Notes: a model not told the origin generated them from the sequence alone. Shown: positions 8,491 to 17,816, numbered from the stretch's first letter. The stretch is DNA of 64,000 bases from Kineococcus mangrovi (GCF_041320705.1 NZ_JBGGTQ010000002.1:434001-498000), one strand, 5' to 3'. Numbers and translations are program-made.

Positions 8491-8942
8491 TGCTGCAGCA
8501 CGTCGGGCAGCACGTGGCGCAGCCGTGGCCACCCGCCGGTCGCGGTCCGGTCCCGCAGCCACCGCCGTCGGGTGACCCCCGGACAGCCGGAGCGTTCGGC
8601 CGGCACCCGGCCCCGGGTGCGGCCGGTGACCACGACGCGGTCGATGCCGACTCCTGGACGCTCCCGGACCCGCAGCGGGACGAGCCGCGAGGCACGGATC
8701 CAGCACGGTCACCCGGGCGCCACGTGACCAGGTCGTCGGCCACGACGGGGCCCTCCGTCAGGGCACCACGAACGCGCTCCCAGACCTTCACAGCGTGTTC
8801 CACGGCACTTCTCGCCGATGAGGCGGACCCGCCACCTGCTTCCTGCCACGACCTGCGCCCTCGCCGCCCTGGGCACCAGACCCCCTCCGCAGCGACGGAC
8901 ACGATCGCGACCGGTGGTTCGCCGACCCGCGAGAGATCGGGG
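8491..8942. other. Gene-free stretch, possibly a decayed gene
   Basis: No intact gene is convincing here. On the minus strand two short stretches look protein-like but sit in different frames: one from about 8808 down to 8710 (reads VEHAVKVWERVRG, then DDLVTWRPGD) and one from about 8690 down to 8491 ending VLPDVLQH and a stop. This would suit a frameshifted remnant, but no family was recognised. Nothing else is seen. Confidence 0.3.
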
Positions 8943-9818
8943 CTAGGCGTCGACGCCCGACACGGTGACGGCCGTGTCCACCAGCCGGCGGACGCCCGCA
9001 GCCGTCCCGTGACCGGGCCAGGCGAGGACGACCGTGAGCGGAGCGGCGTCCATCACGGTGACGACGCCGACACCGCGGCCGACACCGTCGACGAGCGTCG
9101 GGGCGGACCGCGCGCAGGACCGCGGGACGATGGCGGCCGTCCGCCCCAGGGCGACGAGCTGCGCCAGTTGGACCTGGTCCCGCACGAGGGGTCCCGGCCC
9201 GTGCGGGACGGTGCCGTCCGGGCTCCGCCAGCGGGGCGGGGGCAGGTCCGGCAGGGCGGCGACCTCCGCCAGGGTCACCGCCTCCCGCGCGGTGAGCGGG
9301 TGCCGGGCCGGCAGCAAGGCCACGAGATCCTCGGAACCGACGACGACGTGGTCCAGGCCGGCCGCCCCGTCGAGCGGCAGGTGCAGCAGGGCGACGTCGG
9401 CCCGCCCGTCCCGCAACGCCGGTTCGGAATCGCCGAACTCCGTCAGCAGCAGGTCGACCGGGGACGCCCCCGCCGTGGCCGCGTGCGCGTCGAGCAGCCT
9501 GCCGAGCAGCTCCGTCGCCACCCCGGCCTTGACCGCCAGGACGACCGCACCCGGGCGTTCGACGGCACGGCGGGTGCGGCGTTCCGCGGCGTCGACCGCG
9601 TCGAGGGCCGCGCGCGACTCGCGCAGGAACACCTCCCCGGGCGTCGTGAGCTCGACCCCCCGCGGGGTCCGCACCAGCAGGTCGGCCCCGAGGCGGCGTT
9701 CCATGAGCTGCAGCGCGCGGGACAACGGCGGTTGGGCGATCCCGAGGCGCTGCGCCGCACGACCGATGTTGCCCTCCTCGGCCACGGCGACGAAGTAACG
9801 CATCTCCCGTTCCTCCAC
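8943..9818 (-). CDS. LysR family transcriptional regulator
   Basis: A 291-residue LysR regulator. The helix-turn-helix is in residues 1-65 (MRYFVAVAEEGNIGRAAQRL, PPLSRALQLMERRLGADL). The C-terminal co-inducer domain includes the recognisable RDGRADVALLHLP and VALGRTAAIVPRS. A GTG at 9816-9818 is preferred because it precedes the conserved EMRYFVAVAEEG by four residues; a longer in-frame start only adds a low-complexity leader. It is divergent from the SDR gene with about 100 bp between them, the standard LysR arrangement, so the SDR is its likely target. Confidence 0.92.
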   Translation of the reverse strand: MEEREMRYFVAVAEEGNIGRAAQRLGIAQPPLSRALQLMERRLGADLLVRTPRGVELTTPGEVFLRESRAALDAVDAAERRTRRAVERPGAVVLAVKAGVATELLGRLLDAHAATAGASPVDLLLTEFGDSEPALRDGRADVALLHLPLDGAAGLDHVVVGSEDLVALLPARHPLTAREAVTLAEVAALPDLPPPRWRSPDGTVPHGPGPLVRDQVQLAQLVALGRTAAIVPRSCARSAPTLVDGVGRGVGVVTVMDAAPLTVVLAWPGHGTAAGVRRLVDTAVTVSGVDA

Positions 9819-9917
9819 GTCGCGCAGCGTACGTCCGCACCGTCCATACCCGGCGGGTGCGCCCGGGCACCCGATCGGTGTTGGACGCCCGGACCGCGGC
9901 CCGGTGACGATCACCGC

Positions 9918-10631
9918 ATGACACGTGGGACGGCGCTCGTGACGGGCGCGAACAAGGGCATCGGTCGCGAGACGGCTGCGGCGCTCGGCCGGGCAGGTTT
10001 CCGGGTGGGGGTGGGTTCGCGCGACCCCGGCCTCGGCGCCGAGGCCGTCGACCAGCTGCGGGGCGAGGGGATCGACGCGTTCCTCGTCCCGCTCGACGTG
10101 TCGGACGACGCGAGCGTCACTGCTGCAGCGGCGGGCTGGACGGGTGGGCTGGACGTCCTGGTGAACAACGCCGGGACCTCCGCGGGAGCGTTGGAACGGC
10201 CGAGCGCGACGTCCGTGGAACGGGTGCGGACGGTCTTCGAGACCAACGTCATCGGCGTGCTGCGGGCGACGAACGCGTTCCTCCCCCTGCTGCTGCGGTC
10301 CGCGGCCCCCCGCGTCGTCAACGTCACCTCGAGCATGGGTTCACTGACCCTGCAGCACGACGAGCTGCCGGGCTCGGGGCCGGTGGACGGGGCCTACGGG
10401 CCCTCGAAGACCGCCCTCAACGCCCTGACGCTGCAGTACGCCCGCGAGCTGGCCAGGACCCCGGTCCTCGTCAACGCGGTGTGCCCCGGGTACACGGCCA
10501 CCGAGTTCACCGGGTTCTCCGGGGCCCGCACCCCCGCACAGGCCGCGGCGGTGGTCGTGCGCCTGGCGACCGTCGGCCACGACGGCCCCCGCGGCGGGTT
10601 CTTCGACGAGTCCGGCGCCCTGCCCTGGTGA
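9918..10631 (+). CDS. SDR family NAD(P)-dependent oxidoreductase
   Basis: A 237-residue classical short-chain dehydrogenase/reductase. The cofactor motif TGANKGIGRE is at residues 9-18, NNAG follows DVLV, and the catalytic Tyr-x-x-x-Lys appears as YGPSK after the catalytic Ser in NVTSSMGS. The GANKGIG form and the C-terminal PGYTATEFTGF segment resemble carbonyl-reductase-type SDRs. ATG at 9918. It is divergent from and probably controlled by the LysR gene. The substrate is unknown. Confidence 0.93.
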   Translation: MTRGTALVTGANKGIGRETAAALGRAGFRVGVGSRDPGLGAEAVDQLRGEGIDAFLVPLDVSDDASVTAAAAGWTGGLDVLVNNAGTSAGALERPSATSVERVRTVFETNVIGVLRATNAFLPLLLRSAAPRVVNVTSSMGSLTLQHDELPGSGPVDGAYGPSKTALNALTLQYARELARTPVLVNAVCPGYTATEFTGFSGARTPAQAAAVVVRLATVGHDGPRGGFFDESGALPW

Positions 10632-10809
10632 GGGTCGGGCGCCGAGCGCGGTGAGCAGTTCCCGGGGGTCGAGGACGACGCCGACGCGGGCGGTGCCGGC
10701 CGGGCCGACGTGCATCCGGTCCACGACCGGGAACGGCTCGATGCCCGGCAGCCGGGTCCGCACCGAGAACCAGGTGACGGCCTCGTCCCCGCTGTTCGAG
10801 GTCCGGGTG
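10632..10809 (-). pseudogene. Fragment of a SnoaL/NTF2-like protein (C-terminal part)
   Basis: About 55 codons on the minus strand with clean GC-rich third positions read SGDEAVTWFSVRTRLPG, then FPVVDRMHVGPAGTARV and VVLDPRELLTALG. This is the C-terminal strand pattern of SnoaL-like/NTF2-fold proteins (a conserved DPR-x-LL end). The N-terminal half is missing: upstream the frame runs into the neighbouring LysR fragment, and no proper stop follows before it enters the SDR gene antisense. The identification is from pattern recognition. Confidence 0.55.
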
Positions 10810-10847
10810 GTCGAGGCGGACGCGCAGACCCTGCTGACCCGGCTGCG

Positions 10848-11096
10848 GTGCGGCGGGCCCGGGCGGAGGTGGAGGCGAACCCGCCCCTCCTGCTCGCGGC
10901 GCTGGCCCGCGAGGGGCACGGGGTGGCGGTGGTCCCGCCCTCCGCCACGGCGCTCGTCGAGGGCGTGCGCGCGCTGCGGATCGTCCGCCCCACCCCGGCC
11001 GGCCGGGTCGGCGTGGTGCGGCGCCGGTCCGACCCCTCCCCCGCCCTGCGGGCGTTCACCGCGCCGGTCCGCGGTACCCACCCCTGGTCGAGGGGC
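10848..11096 (+). pseudogene. Fragment of a LysR regulator (C-terminal end)
   Basis: Frame from 10848 reads RARAEVEANPPLLLAALARE, then GHGVAVVPPSATALVEGVR and GVVRRRSDPSPALRAF, which is the end of a LysR co-inducer domain. There is no helix-turn-helix in front and no stop at the natural end; the frame runs on into the aminotransferase gene. Together with the opposite-strand SnoaL-like fragment it marks a deletion scar between 10632 and 11096. Confidence 0.6.
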
Positions 11097-11118
11097 TCCC
11101 GGGCGGCAGGATGTCCCG

Positions 11119-11991
11119 GTGCTGACCAGCCCCGCCCTGTTCCTCGCCGAGATCCGCCCCGGCGGCGCCACGACGTTCGCCCAGGTCGACCCGTCGGCCC
11201 CGCACGTGCGGGTCGACGACCTCGGGGTGACGCGCGGGGACGGGATCTTCGAGTCGGTGGCCGTCGTCGACGGGAACCCGCAGAGCCTGCGGCACCACCT
11301 GGACCGGTTCGCCCGCTCCGCCGCGCTGCTGGACCTGCCGGCACCGGACACCGCCGTCTGGGCGCGGGCCGTCGCGGACGCCGCCGCGGCGCACCCGCCG
11401 GCCCCGGAACTGCTGGCCAAGCTCGTCCTGACCCGCGGCGTGGAGGGCGGGGACGCACCGACCGGGTGGGTGCACGTGTTCCCGGCCCACGACTACGGCT
11501 CCCAGCGGACGGCCGGGATCGACGTGCTGGTGCTGGAACGCGCCTACCCCAGCGACGTCGTGACGCGGGCGCCGTGGCTGCTGCAGGGGGCCAAGACGTT
11601 GTCGTACGCCCTGAACACCGCCTCGCTGCGGTACGCCCGGGCGCACGGCGCGGACGACGTGGTGTTCGTCTCCGCCGGCGGTGACGTCCTGGAGGGCCCG
11701 AACTCGACCGTCCTCGCCCGGTTCGCCGACCGGTGGGTCACCCCGCCCCCCGAGCTCGGGATCCTCGACGGCACCACGGTCGGGCGGGCGTTCGCCTGGG
11801 CCGCGGACCGGGGCGACGGGACGGAGGTCGCGCGCCTGCGCGTGGACGACCTCCGCGTCGCCGACGCGGTGTGGCTGCTGTCCAGCGGCCGGCAGTCCGC
11901 TCCCGTCCGCAGCCTCGACGGTGTGCCGCGACCGACCGACGCCGCCCTGCAGGCCGAGCTGCTGCACCACCTGCTCACCGTCCACGACTGA
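11119..11991 (+). CDS. Class IV PLP-dependent aminotransferase / aminodeoxychorismate lyase-like
   Basis: A 290-residue fold-type-IV PLP enzyme, related to aminodeoxychorismate lyase (PabC), D-amino-acid and branched-chain aminotransferases. Visible features: DLGVTRGDGIFES near residue 35, the PLP-lysine region GAKTLSYALNTASLRYAR (Lys at about 155), DVVFVSAGGDVLEGPNSTV binding the cofactor phosphate, and ILDGTTVGRAF. Start GTG at 11119, so the gene begins just after the LysR fragment. Annotated relatives are often called aminodeoxychorismate lyase; no pabA or pabB lies beside it, so the folate role is tentative. Confidence 0.85.
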   Translation: MLTSPALFLAEIRPGGATTFAQVDPSAPHVRVDDLGVTRGDGIFESVAVVDGNPQSLRHHLDRFARSAALLDLPAPDTAVWARAVADAAAAHPPAPELLAKLVLTRGVEGGDAPTGWVHVFPAHDYGSQRTAGIDVLVLERAYPSDVVTRAPWLLQGAKTLSYALNTASLRYARAHGADDVVFVSAGGDVLEGPNSTVLARFADRWVTPPPELGILDGTTVGRAFAWAADRGDGTEVARLRVDDLRVADAVWLLSSGRQSAPVRSLDGVPRPTDAALQAELLHHLLTVHD

Positions 11992-12054
11992 CGCCGGCGG
12001 GCGGGGGGCTCCGGCGCAGGGCTCCGGCGCCGATCCTTGCCTCCCGCCGAACAT

Positions 12055-12087
12055 CAGTGTTCCGCACTGTCAGGTTTACTGTTACCT
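12055..12087. promoter_or_regulatory. Operator candidates upstream of an MFS exporter
   Basis: Two small dyads lie 40-70 bp before the MFS start: CAGTG-ttccg-CACTG at 12055-12069 (perfect 5-bp arms) and AGGT-ttactgtt-ACCT at 12072-12087. This is the only AT-rich patch between the two genes, so it probably holds the promoter. The regulator is not in the neighbourhood. Confidence 0.4.
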
Positions 12088-12125
12088 TCACCGTCGTCCG
12101 GCACCCTTCGACGTGGAAGGTCCCC

Positions 12126-13811
12126 ATGGCAGACACCGCGGTCCCCTCCGACAGCAGCACCGGCACCTACCGCCTCACCCCCCGCACCCTCGTCGCCGCC
12201 GCCGGCGGCATCTTCGTCGCCCAGGTGGCGCTGGCGATGCCCGCCGTGCTCAACGGCCTGTTCCAGCAGGACCTCGGCACGAGCGCGTCCCAGCTGACCT
12301 GGATCTCCGACGCGTACTTCGTGCCCGTCGCGCTGTTCACGCTCGCCTTCGGCGTGCTGGGCGACCTGCACGGCCGCCGCCGGCTGCTGCTGGCCGGCGC
12401 CGCGGTGCTCGCCGTCGGCGAGGTCGTCGGCATGCTCACCCCGACCACCGGCGACCAGGGCCTGCGCGTGGGCTGGCTGCTCACCGGCCAGGTGCTCTGC
12501 GGTCTCGGCGCCGCGGCGATCATGCCGACGTCGCTGGCCATGGTGGCCGCCGGCACCCACACCGCCCGGGAACGCAGCCGTGCGATCGGGGTGTGGGCCG
12601 CGGCCCTGGCGACGGGCAGTTTCGTCTCCCCCGTCGTCGGCGGGTTCCTCGCGCAGTTCACCTTCCGGGGTTCGGCGACCGGCAGCTGGCGGTGGGCGTT
12701 CCTGGCCGCGGCCGTCCTCGCCGTCGTGAGCCTCGTCCTGACCGCGCTGCTCGCGGAGGAGTCGAGCTCGCCCGAGGGGCGGTCGATGGACTGGCCGGGG
12801 CAGGCCGCGATCTCCGTCGCCCTGTTCTGCCTGCTGTTCGGGACCATCCAGGGTTCCTCGATCGGCTGGGGCAGCCCCCTCGTGGTCGGCCCCTACGTCG
12901 TGTCCGTCGCCGCGTTCGCGGCCTTCGTCCGCATCGAGCGCCGGTCGCCGTCGCCGCTGGTGCGGCTCGACCTGTTCGCCGGGCGGAGCTTCTCGCTGAC
13001 CGCGGTGGCGACCGTCGTCGGCATGTTCGGGTACCTGGGCTGCGCCTACACCTCGAGCATCCGGCTCTCGGCCATCCAGGGCTTCTCACCCCTGACGACG
13101 TCCGTCGTCTTCGTGCTGCTCAACGGTTCGACCCTCGTCCTCGCCCGTCCGGTCTCCCAGCTCATGGAACGCTGGGGGGCGCGCTGGACCATGGTGACCG
13201 GGTTCGGGCTCATGGCCGTCGGCTGCTTCTGGGCGGCCGCGGTCCCGGCGTCGACGATGTCCGTCGCGCTCATCGCCGTACCGGTGGCGGTCGTGGGCCT
13301 CGGGTTCGCCCTCGCCCTCAACGCCGTCTCCGCCGCCGCCGTCGACGCCGCCCCGCCGCACCTGGCCGGGATGGCCGGTGGCACCGCCAGCCTGCTGCGC
13401 GACTTCGGGTTCACCCTCGGCCCGGCGGTCATCGGGTCCATCGCCCTGTCCCGCGCCGCGGACACCATCGCCACCCGGCTCGCCTCGGACGACTCGCTGC
13501 GCCGGGCCCTGGACACCTTCGCCGCCGCGCCCGCCGGCGCCTCGGGCGAGCAGCGCGCCGCCCTCGAGGAAGCCGTCGGCGCCGTCGAGTCCGGGCCGCT
13601 GGGCGCGAACGCCGTCCCGGGCTCGATCGTGGTCGACGGGAACACCGTCCCGTTCAACCCGCTCAAGGACGTGGCCTTCGCGGCCCTCGACCAGGCCTAC
13701 TCGTTCGGCTACGTCGTGTGCGGGGTCGCGACCCTCGTCGCCGCGGTGATCGCCGTCCTCGCCGTCAGCACCCGCACCGAACCCGCCGAGCCGCTCCAGC
13801 CCGCCCGGTGA
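12126..13811 (+). CDS. MFS transporter, DHA2 (EmrB/QacA) drug-exporter type
   Basis: A 561-residue major-facilitator protein with the 14-helix drug:H+ antiporter-2 pattern. Motif A reads GVLGDLHGRRRLLLAG after helix 2 (family: GxLaDrxGrkxxl) and the antiporter motif C region follows in ATGSFVSPVVGGFL. A hydrophilic loop of about 80 residues lies between the last two helices (DTFAAAPAGASGEQ to VPFNPLKD), usual in DHA2 proteins. ATG at 12126. Likely exports toxic amphiphiles or antibiotics; substrate unknown. It faces the flavoprotein gene over a shared terminator hairpin. Confidence 0.9.
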   Translation: MADTAVPSDSSTGTYRLTPRTLVAAAGGIFVAQVALAMPAVLNGLFQQDLGTSASQLTWISDAYFVPVALFTLAFGVLGDLHGRRRLLLAGAAVLAVGEVVGMLTPTTGDQGLRVGWLLTGQVLCGLGAAAIMPTSLAMVAAGTHTARERSRAIGVWAAALATGSFVSPVVGGFLAQFTFRGSATGSWRWAFLAAAVLAVVSLVLTALLAEESSSPEGRSMDWPGQAAISVALFCLLFGTIQGSSIGWGSPLVVGPYVVSVAAFAAFVRIERRSPSPLVRLDLFAGRSFSLTAVATVVGMFGYLGCAYTSSIRLSAIQGFSPLTTSVVFVLLNGSTLVLARPVSQLMERWGARWTMVTGFGLMAVGCFWAAAVPASTMSVALIAVPVAVVGLGFALALNAVSAAAVDAAPPHLAGMAGGTASLLRDFGFTLGPAVIGSIALSRAADTIATRLASDDSLRRALDTFAAAPAGASGEQRAALEEAVGAVESGPLGANAVPGSIVVDGNTVPFNPLKDVAFAALDQAYSFGYVVCGVATLVAAVIAVLAVSTRTEPAEPLQPAR

Positions 13812-13836
13812 CGGACGTCCCGTCACCACGGCCGGC

Positions 13837-13888
13837 GGGGGCGGGTCCGCCGGCCGGCTGGCAGCCCTGGCCGGCGGACCCTGCCCCC
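13837..13888. terminator. Bidirectional hairpin terminator between convergent genes
   Basis: GGGGGCGGGTCCGCCGGCC at 13837-13855 pairs with the segment at 13869-13888 (one bulged T), giving a stem of 19 pairs and a 13-nt loop between the MFS stop (13811) and the flavoprotein stop (13903). There is no long U-tract, as is common in actinobacteria. Confidence 0.75.
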
Positions 13889-13902
13889 GGGGGGACCGGT
13901 GG

Positions 13903-15351
13903 CTACAGCCCGTAGGTCTCCAGCAACCGCAGCCACACCTCGCTGACCGTCGGGTAGCTCGGGACGGCGTGCCACAACCGCTCCAGCGGGACCTCGCCGA
14001 CGACCGCCACCGTCGCGGCGTGCAGGAGCTCGGCGACGTCCTGGCCGACGAACGTCACGCCGACGACCACCCGGCGCTGCTCGTCGACGACCATCCGCGC
14101 CCTGCCGGTGTAGCCGTCGGCCACGAGGGAGGCGCCGGCGACGTTCCCGAGGTCGTAGTCGACGACCGCCACGTCCATCCCGGCCTCGCGCGCCTGCGCG
14201 GCGGTCAGCCCGACCTGGGCGACCTCGGGGTCGCTGAACACCACCTGCGGGACGGCGTGGTGGTCGGCCGTCGCCGTGTACTTCGACCAGGCCGGCGTCT
14301 GGACGGGGCCGGCGGCGCGGGCCGCGATGACGTCGCCGGTGACGCGGGCGGCGTACTTGCCCTGGTGGGTGAGCTTGGCGCGCCCGGAGACGTCACCGGT
14401 GGCGTACAGCCAGGACCCCTCGACGCCCGCGACGAGACCGGTGTCGTCGACCTGCAGGGACCCGCCGTCCTCGAGCCCGACGGTCTCCAGCCCGATGCCG
14501 GAGGTCGCGGGCCGCCGGCCGGTCGCGACGAGGAACTCGTCGGCCTCGAGGACCGAGGAGTCGGACAGCTCCACGCGCACCGACCCGTCGCGGGTGAGGC
14601 GGGTGGGCGAGACCCCGAGCCGCACGTCGACGCCGTCGGCGCGCAGGGCCTCGGCGACGAGCTCGCCCGCGAAGTCCTCCTGACCACCCAGCAGCCCGCT
14701 GCGCGCGAGCAGCGTGACGGTCGAGCCGAGGCGGGCCCACGCCTGCGCGAGCTCCACCCCGACGACGCCCCCGCCGAGGACGACGAGCCGGCCGGGCACC
14801 TCGCGCGCGCTCGTGGCCTCCCGCGACGTCCACGGCGAGGCGTCGGCCAGCCCCGTCACGTCCGGCAGCACGGGCACCGACCCGGTCGCGAGGACGACGG
14901 CCTGCCGCGCGGTGAGGACGGTCCTCGCCCCGTCGGTCCCGGTGACCTCGACGCGGCGCGGCCCGGTCAGCCGGCCCTCCCCGCGCAGCAGCGTCAGCCC
15001 CGCCGAGTCCAGCCACTGCGCCTGCGAGGAGTCGTCCCAGCCGCTGGTGAACGACGTGCGGCGTTCGAGCACCCGCGCCGCGTCCAGGCCGCCGGTGACG
15101 GCCTGGGCCGCACCGGGCAACCGCCGGGCGGCGGCCAGGGCGTGCCCGGACCGCAGCAGCGCCTTGCTGGGCATGCACGCCCAGTACGAGCACTCGCCCC
15201 CGACGAGCTCCTTCTCGACGACCACCACGTCCAGCCCCGCGCGGCCCGCGCGGTCGGCGACGTTCTCGCCCACCGGCCCCGCCCCGAGGACGACGACGTC
15301 GACCTCCCGCGCCTGCACGCCCTGCTGCGTCCCGTCCTGTTCGTCTGCCAC
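13903..15351 (-). CDS. FAD-dependent pyridine-nucleotide disulfide oxidoreductase (class I)
   Basis: A 482-residue flavoprotein of the lipoamide dehydrogenase/mercuric reductase/glutathione reductase class. FAD motif VLGAGPVGENVADRA near residue 23; redox-active disulfide CSYWACMPSK with the normal CX4C spacing; NAD(P) motif VLGGGVVGVELAQAW; second FAD site LYATGDVSG; C-terminal dimer interface with the catalytic His/Glu pair in HAVPSYPTVSE. The CSYWAC sequence differs from the usual CLNVGC/CVNVGC of the characterised enzymes, so substrate is unclear. Alone in its operon; convergent with the MFS gene. Confidence 0.9.
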   Translation of the reverse strand: MADEQDGTQQGVQAREVDVVVLGAGPVGENVADRAGRAGLDVVVVEKELVGGECSYWACMPSKALLRSGHALAAARRLPGAAQAVTGGLDAARVLERRTSFTSGWDDSSQAQWLDSAGLTLLRGEGRLTGPRRVEVTGTDGARTVLTARQAVVLATGSVPVLPDVTGLADASPWTSREATSAREVPGRLVVLGGGVVGVELAQAWARLGSTVTLLARSGLLGGQEDFAGELVAEALRADGVDVRLGVSPTRLTRDGSVRVELSDSSVLEADEFLVATGRRPATSGIGLETVGLEDGGSLQVDDTGLVAGVEGSWLYATGDVSGRAKLTHQGKYAARVTGDVIAARAAGPVQTPAWSKYTATADHHAVPQVVFSDPEVAQVGLTAAQAREAGMDVAVVDYDLGNVAGASLVADGYTGRARMVVDEQRRVVVGVTFVGQDVAELLHAATVAVVGEVPLERLWHAVPSYPTVSEVWLRLLETYGL

Positions 15352-15416
15352 GCCCCGGACGCTACGGCCAGGAACGCGGTGGGGCGAGGGGGGCGGGGGT
15401 GTGGTGTGATCGACGC

Positions 15417-16568
15417 GTGGGTCGACGCACGGTGGAGTTCAACGCCTCTCCCCGCCCGACGCTGGGCGTGGAGTGGGAGATGGTGCTGGTGGACCGCCGC
15501 TCGCGCGACGTCGCGTCCCGCGCCGCGGAGGTCCTGGAGGCGGTGGAGCGGGAGGAGTCCGCGACCGGGCCGCGGGTGACCAAGGAACTGCTCCGGAACA
15601 CCCTCGAGGTCGTGACCGGGGTCTGCGACACCGTCGCCGAGGTCACCGACGACCTGCGGCAGACCCTCGGCGCCGTCCGCCGCGTCACCGACCCGCTGGG
15701 CCTGGACCTGATGTGCTCGGGCACCCACCCCTTCGCGCGCTGGGACGAGCAGCTCGTCACCCCGGACGAGCGGTACGCCGAGCTGCTGGAACGCACGCAG
15801 TGGTGGGGACGGCAGATGCTCATCTGGGGCGTGCACGTCCACGTCGGCGTGAACTCGGTCCACAAGGTGCTGCCGATCCTCAACACCCTGCTGAACCACT
15901 ACCCGCACCTGCAGGCGCTCTCGGCGAGTTCGCCCTATTGGACGGGTTTCGACACCGGCTACGCCAGCAACCGGGCGCAGGTGTTCCAGCAGCTGCCGAC
16001 GGCCGGTCTGCCGTTCCAGTTCGGGGCCTGGGGGGAGTTCGAGCAGTACGTCGACGACATGCTCGTCACGGGCGTCATCGACGGCCTGTCCGACGTGCGC
16101 TGGGACATCCGCCCCTCCCCCCACCTCGGCACGATCGAGGTCCGGGTGTGCGACGGGACCCCGACGCTGCGGGAGCTGCGCGGTCTGGTCGCCTTCGTCC
16201 ACGCCCTCGTGGTGCACCTCGACGACCGGCTCGAAGCCGGGGAGCAGCTGCCGACCATGCCGCCGTGGCACGTCCAGGAGAACAAGTGGCGCGCCGCGCG
16301 CTACGGCCTGGACGCCGAGGTCATCGTCGACGCCGCCGGCCGCGAACGCCTCGTCACCGACGACCTCGACGACTGGCTGAACCGCCTCGAACCCGTCGCC
16401 CGCCGCCTGGACTGCGCCGACGAGCTGGCCCTCGTGGCGGAGATCCCCCGGCGGGGCGCGAGCTACCAGCGCCAGCGCGCGACGTACGAGGCCGCCTGCG
16501 CCCGGGGTGCGGACAAACCCCTCTGCGACGTGGTCGACTCCCTCGTCGCGGAACTGCGCGAGGTCTGA
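15417..16568 (+). CDS. Carboxylate-amine ligase, YbdK/GCS2 glutamate-cysteine ligase family
   Basis: A 383-residue ATP-grasp-like ligase of the GCS2 family, which joins an amino group to a gamma- or alpha-carboxylate. Family signature: FNASPRPTLGVEWEMVLVD with the ATP/metal Glu residues, TKELLRNTLEVVTG, CSGTHPFARW, and WGVHVHVGV followed by SASSPYWTGFDTGYASNR. The GTG at 15417 is chosen to lie close to the conserved start; an in-frame GTG at 15399 adds six residues. YbdK-type proteins have only weak gamma-glutamylcysteine activity in vitro, and the host probably makes mycothiol, so the physiological product is unknown. Promoter must overlap the divergent flavoprotein 5' end (65 bp between starts). 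Confidence 0.88.
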   Translation: MGRRTVEFNASPRPTLGVEWEMVLVDRRSRDVASRAAEVLEAVEREESATGPRVTKELLRNTLEVVTGVCDTVAEVTDDLRQTLGAVRRVTDPLGLDLMCSGTHPFARWDEQLVTPDERYAELLERTQWWGRQMLIWGVHVHVGVNSVHKVLPILNTLLNHYPHLQALSASSPYWTGFDTGYASNRAQVFQQLPTAGLPFQFGAWGEFEQYVDDMLVTGVIDGLSDVRWDIRPSPHLGTIEVRVCDGTPTLRELRGLVAFVHALVVHLDDRLEAGEQLPTMPPWHVQENKWRAARYGLDAEVIVDAAGRERLVTDDLDDWLNRLEPVARRLDCADELALVAEIPRRGASYQRQRATYEAACARGADKPLCDVVDSLVAELREV

Positions 16569-16600
16569 CCCGGCCGGGTCGAGCCGGCGGGGACCGGTGA

Positions 16601-17716
16601 TCAGGCCAGGGCGTCCTGCACCGTGGTGCTCGCCAACCCGTGCGCCGTGGCGACCTCGGGGCTGACGAGGTCGCCCGCGTGGGTCGACAGCCCGTGGGCG
16701 AGGGCGGCGTCGGCGGCGAGCGCGGCCCGCCAGCCGGAGTTCGCCAGCTTCACGACGTAGGGCAGGGTCGCGTTCGTCAAGGCGTACGTCGAGGTGTGCG
16801 GGACGGCACCGGGCATGTTCGCGACGCAGTAGAACACCGACCCGTGGACGGTGAACGTCGGGTCGTCGTGCGTGGTGGGCCGGGAGTCCTCGAAGCAGCC
16901 GCCCTGGTCGATGGCGATGTCGACGAGGACCGACCCCGGCCGCATCTGCGCGACGAGCTCGTTGCCGACGAGCTTGGGCGCGCGAGCGCCCGGGACGAGG
17001 ACGGCACCGATGACGAGGTCGGCGCTGCGGACGGCGCGCTGGAGCTCGTAGGAGTTCGAGACGATGGTGCGCACCGCACCGCCGAACCGGGCGTCGACCT
17101 CCCGCAGCTTGGGGATCGACAGGTCCAGGACGGTCACCTCGGCGCCCATGCCGAGCGCGATCTGGGCGGCGTTCTGCCCCGAGACACCGGCCCCGACGAC
17201 GACGACGTCGGCGCCGCGGACGCCGGGGACGCCCCCCATGAGGACCCCGCGACCACCGGCGGCGCGCATCAGGGAGTAGGCGCCGACCTGCGGGGCCAGG
17301 CGACCGGCGACCTCGCTCATGGGGGCCAGCAGCGGCAGCGAACGGTCGGGCAGCTGGACGGTCTCGTACGCGATGGCCGTCGTGCCGGAGGCCAGGAGGG
17401 CGTCGGTGCACTCGCGGGAGGCGGCGAGGTGCAGGTACGTGAACAGGACCTGGTCCCGGCGCAGGCGGTGGTGCTCGGAGGCGATCGGTTCCTTCACCTT
17501 GAGCAGCAGGTCGGCGGCACCCCACACCTCCTCGACGTCGTCGACGACCTTGGCGCCGGCGGCCTCGTACTCGGCGTCGGGCAGCGCGCTCCCGGTGCCG
17601 GCGCCCGCCTGGACGAGGACCTCGTGCCCGTGCCCGACGAGCTCGTGCACGCCGGCCGGGGTCAGGGCGACGCGGTACTCGCGGTTCTTCACCTCGGTGG
17701 GGACGCCGATGCGCAT
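16601..17716 (-). CDS. ald: Alanine dehydrogenase
   Basis: A 371-residue NAD-dependent alanine dehydrogenase (L-alanine to pyruvate and ammonia, reversible). It begins [20 protein letters not shown], has the substrate Lys in LLLKVKEP (about 75) and catalytic His in LHLAAS (about 96), and the NAD-binding [20 protein letters not shown]. Length is exactly that of the family. A clear GAGGAG lies before the ATG at 17714-17716. It is divergent from an Lrp/AsnC regulator gene 100 bp away, the arrangement seen for ald and aldR in mycobacteria, so alanine-responsive control is likely. Confidence 0.97.
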   Translation of the reverse strand: MRIGVPTEVKNREYRVALTPAGVHELVGHGHEVLVQAGAGTGSALPDAEYEAAGAKVVDDVEEVWGAADLLLKVKEPIASEHHRLRRDQVLFTYLHLAASRECTDALLASGTTAIAYETVQLPDRSLPLLAPMSEVAGRLAPQVGAYSLMRAAGGRGVLMGGVPGVRGADVVVVGAGVSGQNAAQIALGMGAEVTVLDLSIPKLREVDARFGGAVRTIVSNSYELQRAVRSADLVIGAVLVPGARAPKLVGNELVAQMRPGSVLVDIAIDQGGCFEDSRPTTHDDPTFTVHGSVFYCVANMPGAVPHTSTYALTNATLPYVVKLANSGWRAALAADAALAHGLSTHAGDLVSPEVATAHGLASTTVQDALA

Positions 17717-17816
17717 GGTGCTCACTCCTCGTGGACGCGGGCCATCTCCGTCCAGCGTGAACACGGTTCGAGACCAGGGCAAGGAGATCGCAGGAGATTC
17801 GTGCCAAGCTGGCTGC
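17717..17816. promoter_or_regulatory. ald/Lrp divergent promoter region
   Basis: This 100-bp divergent intergenic region contains GAAC-acg-GTTC (17759-17769) and a direct repeat of GGAGAT about 12 bp apart near 17781-17800. Lrp-type regulators usually bind several degenerate dyads in such a region. The exact sites are not resolved. Confidence 0.4.
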
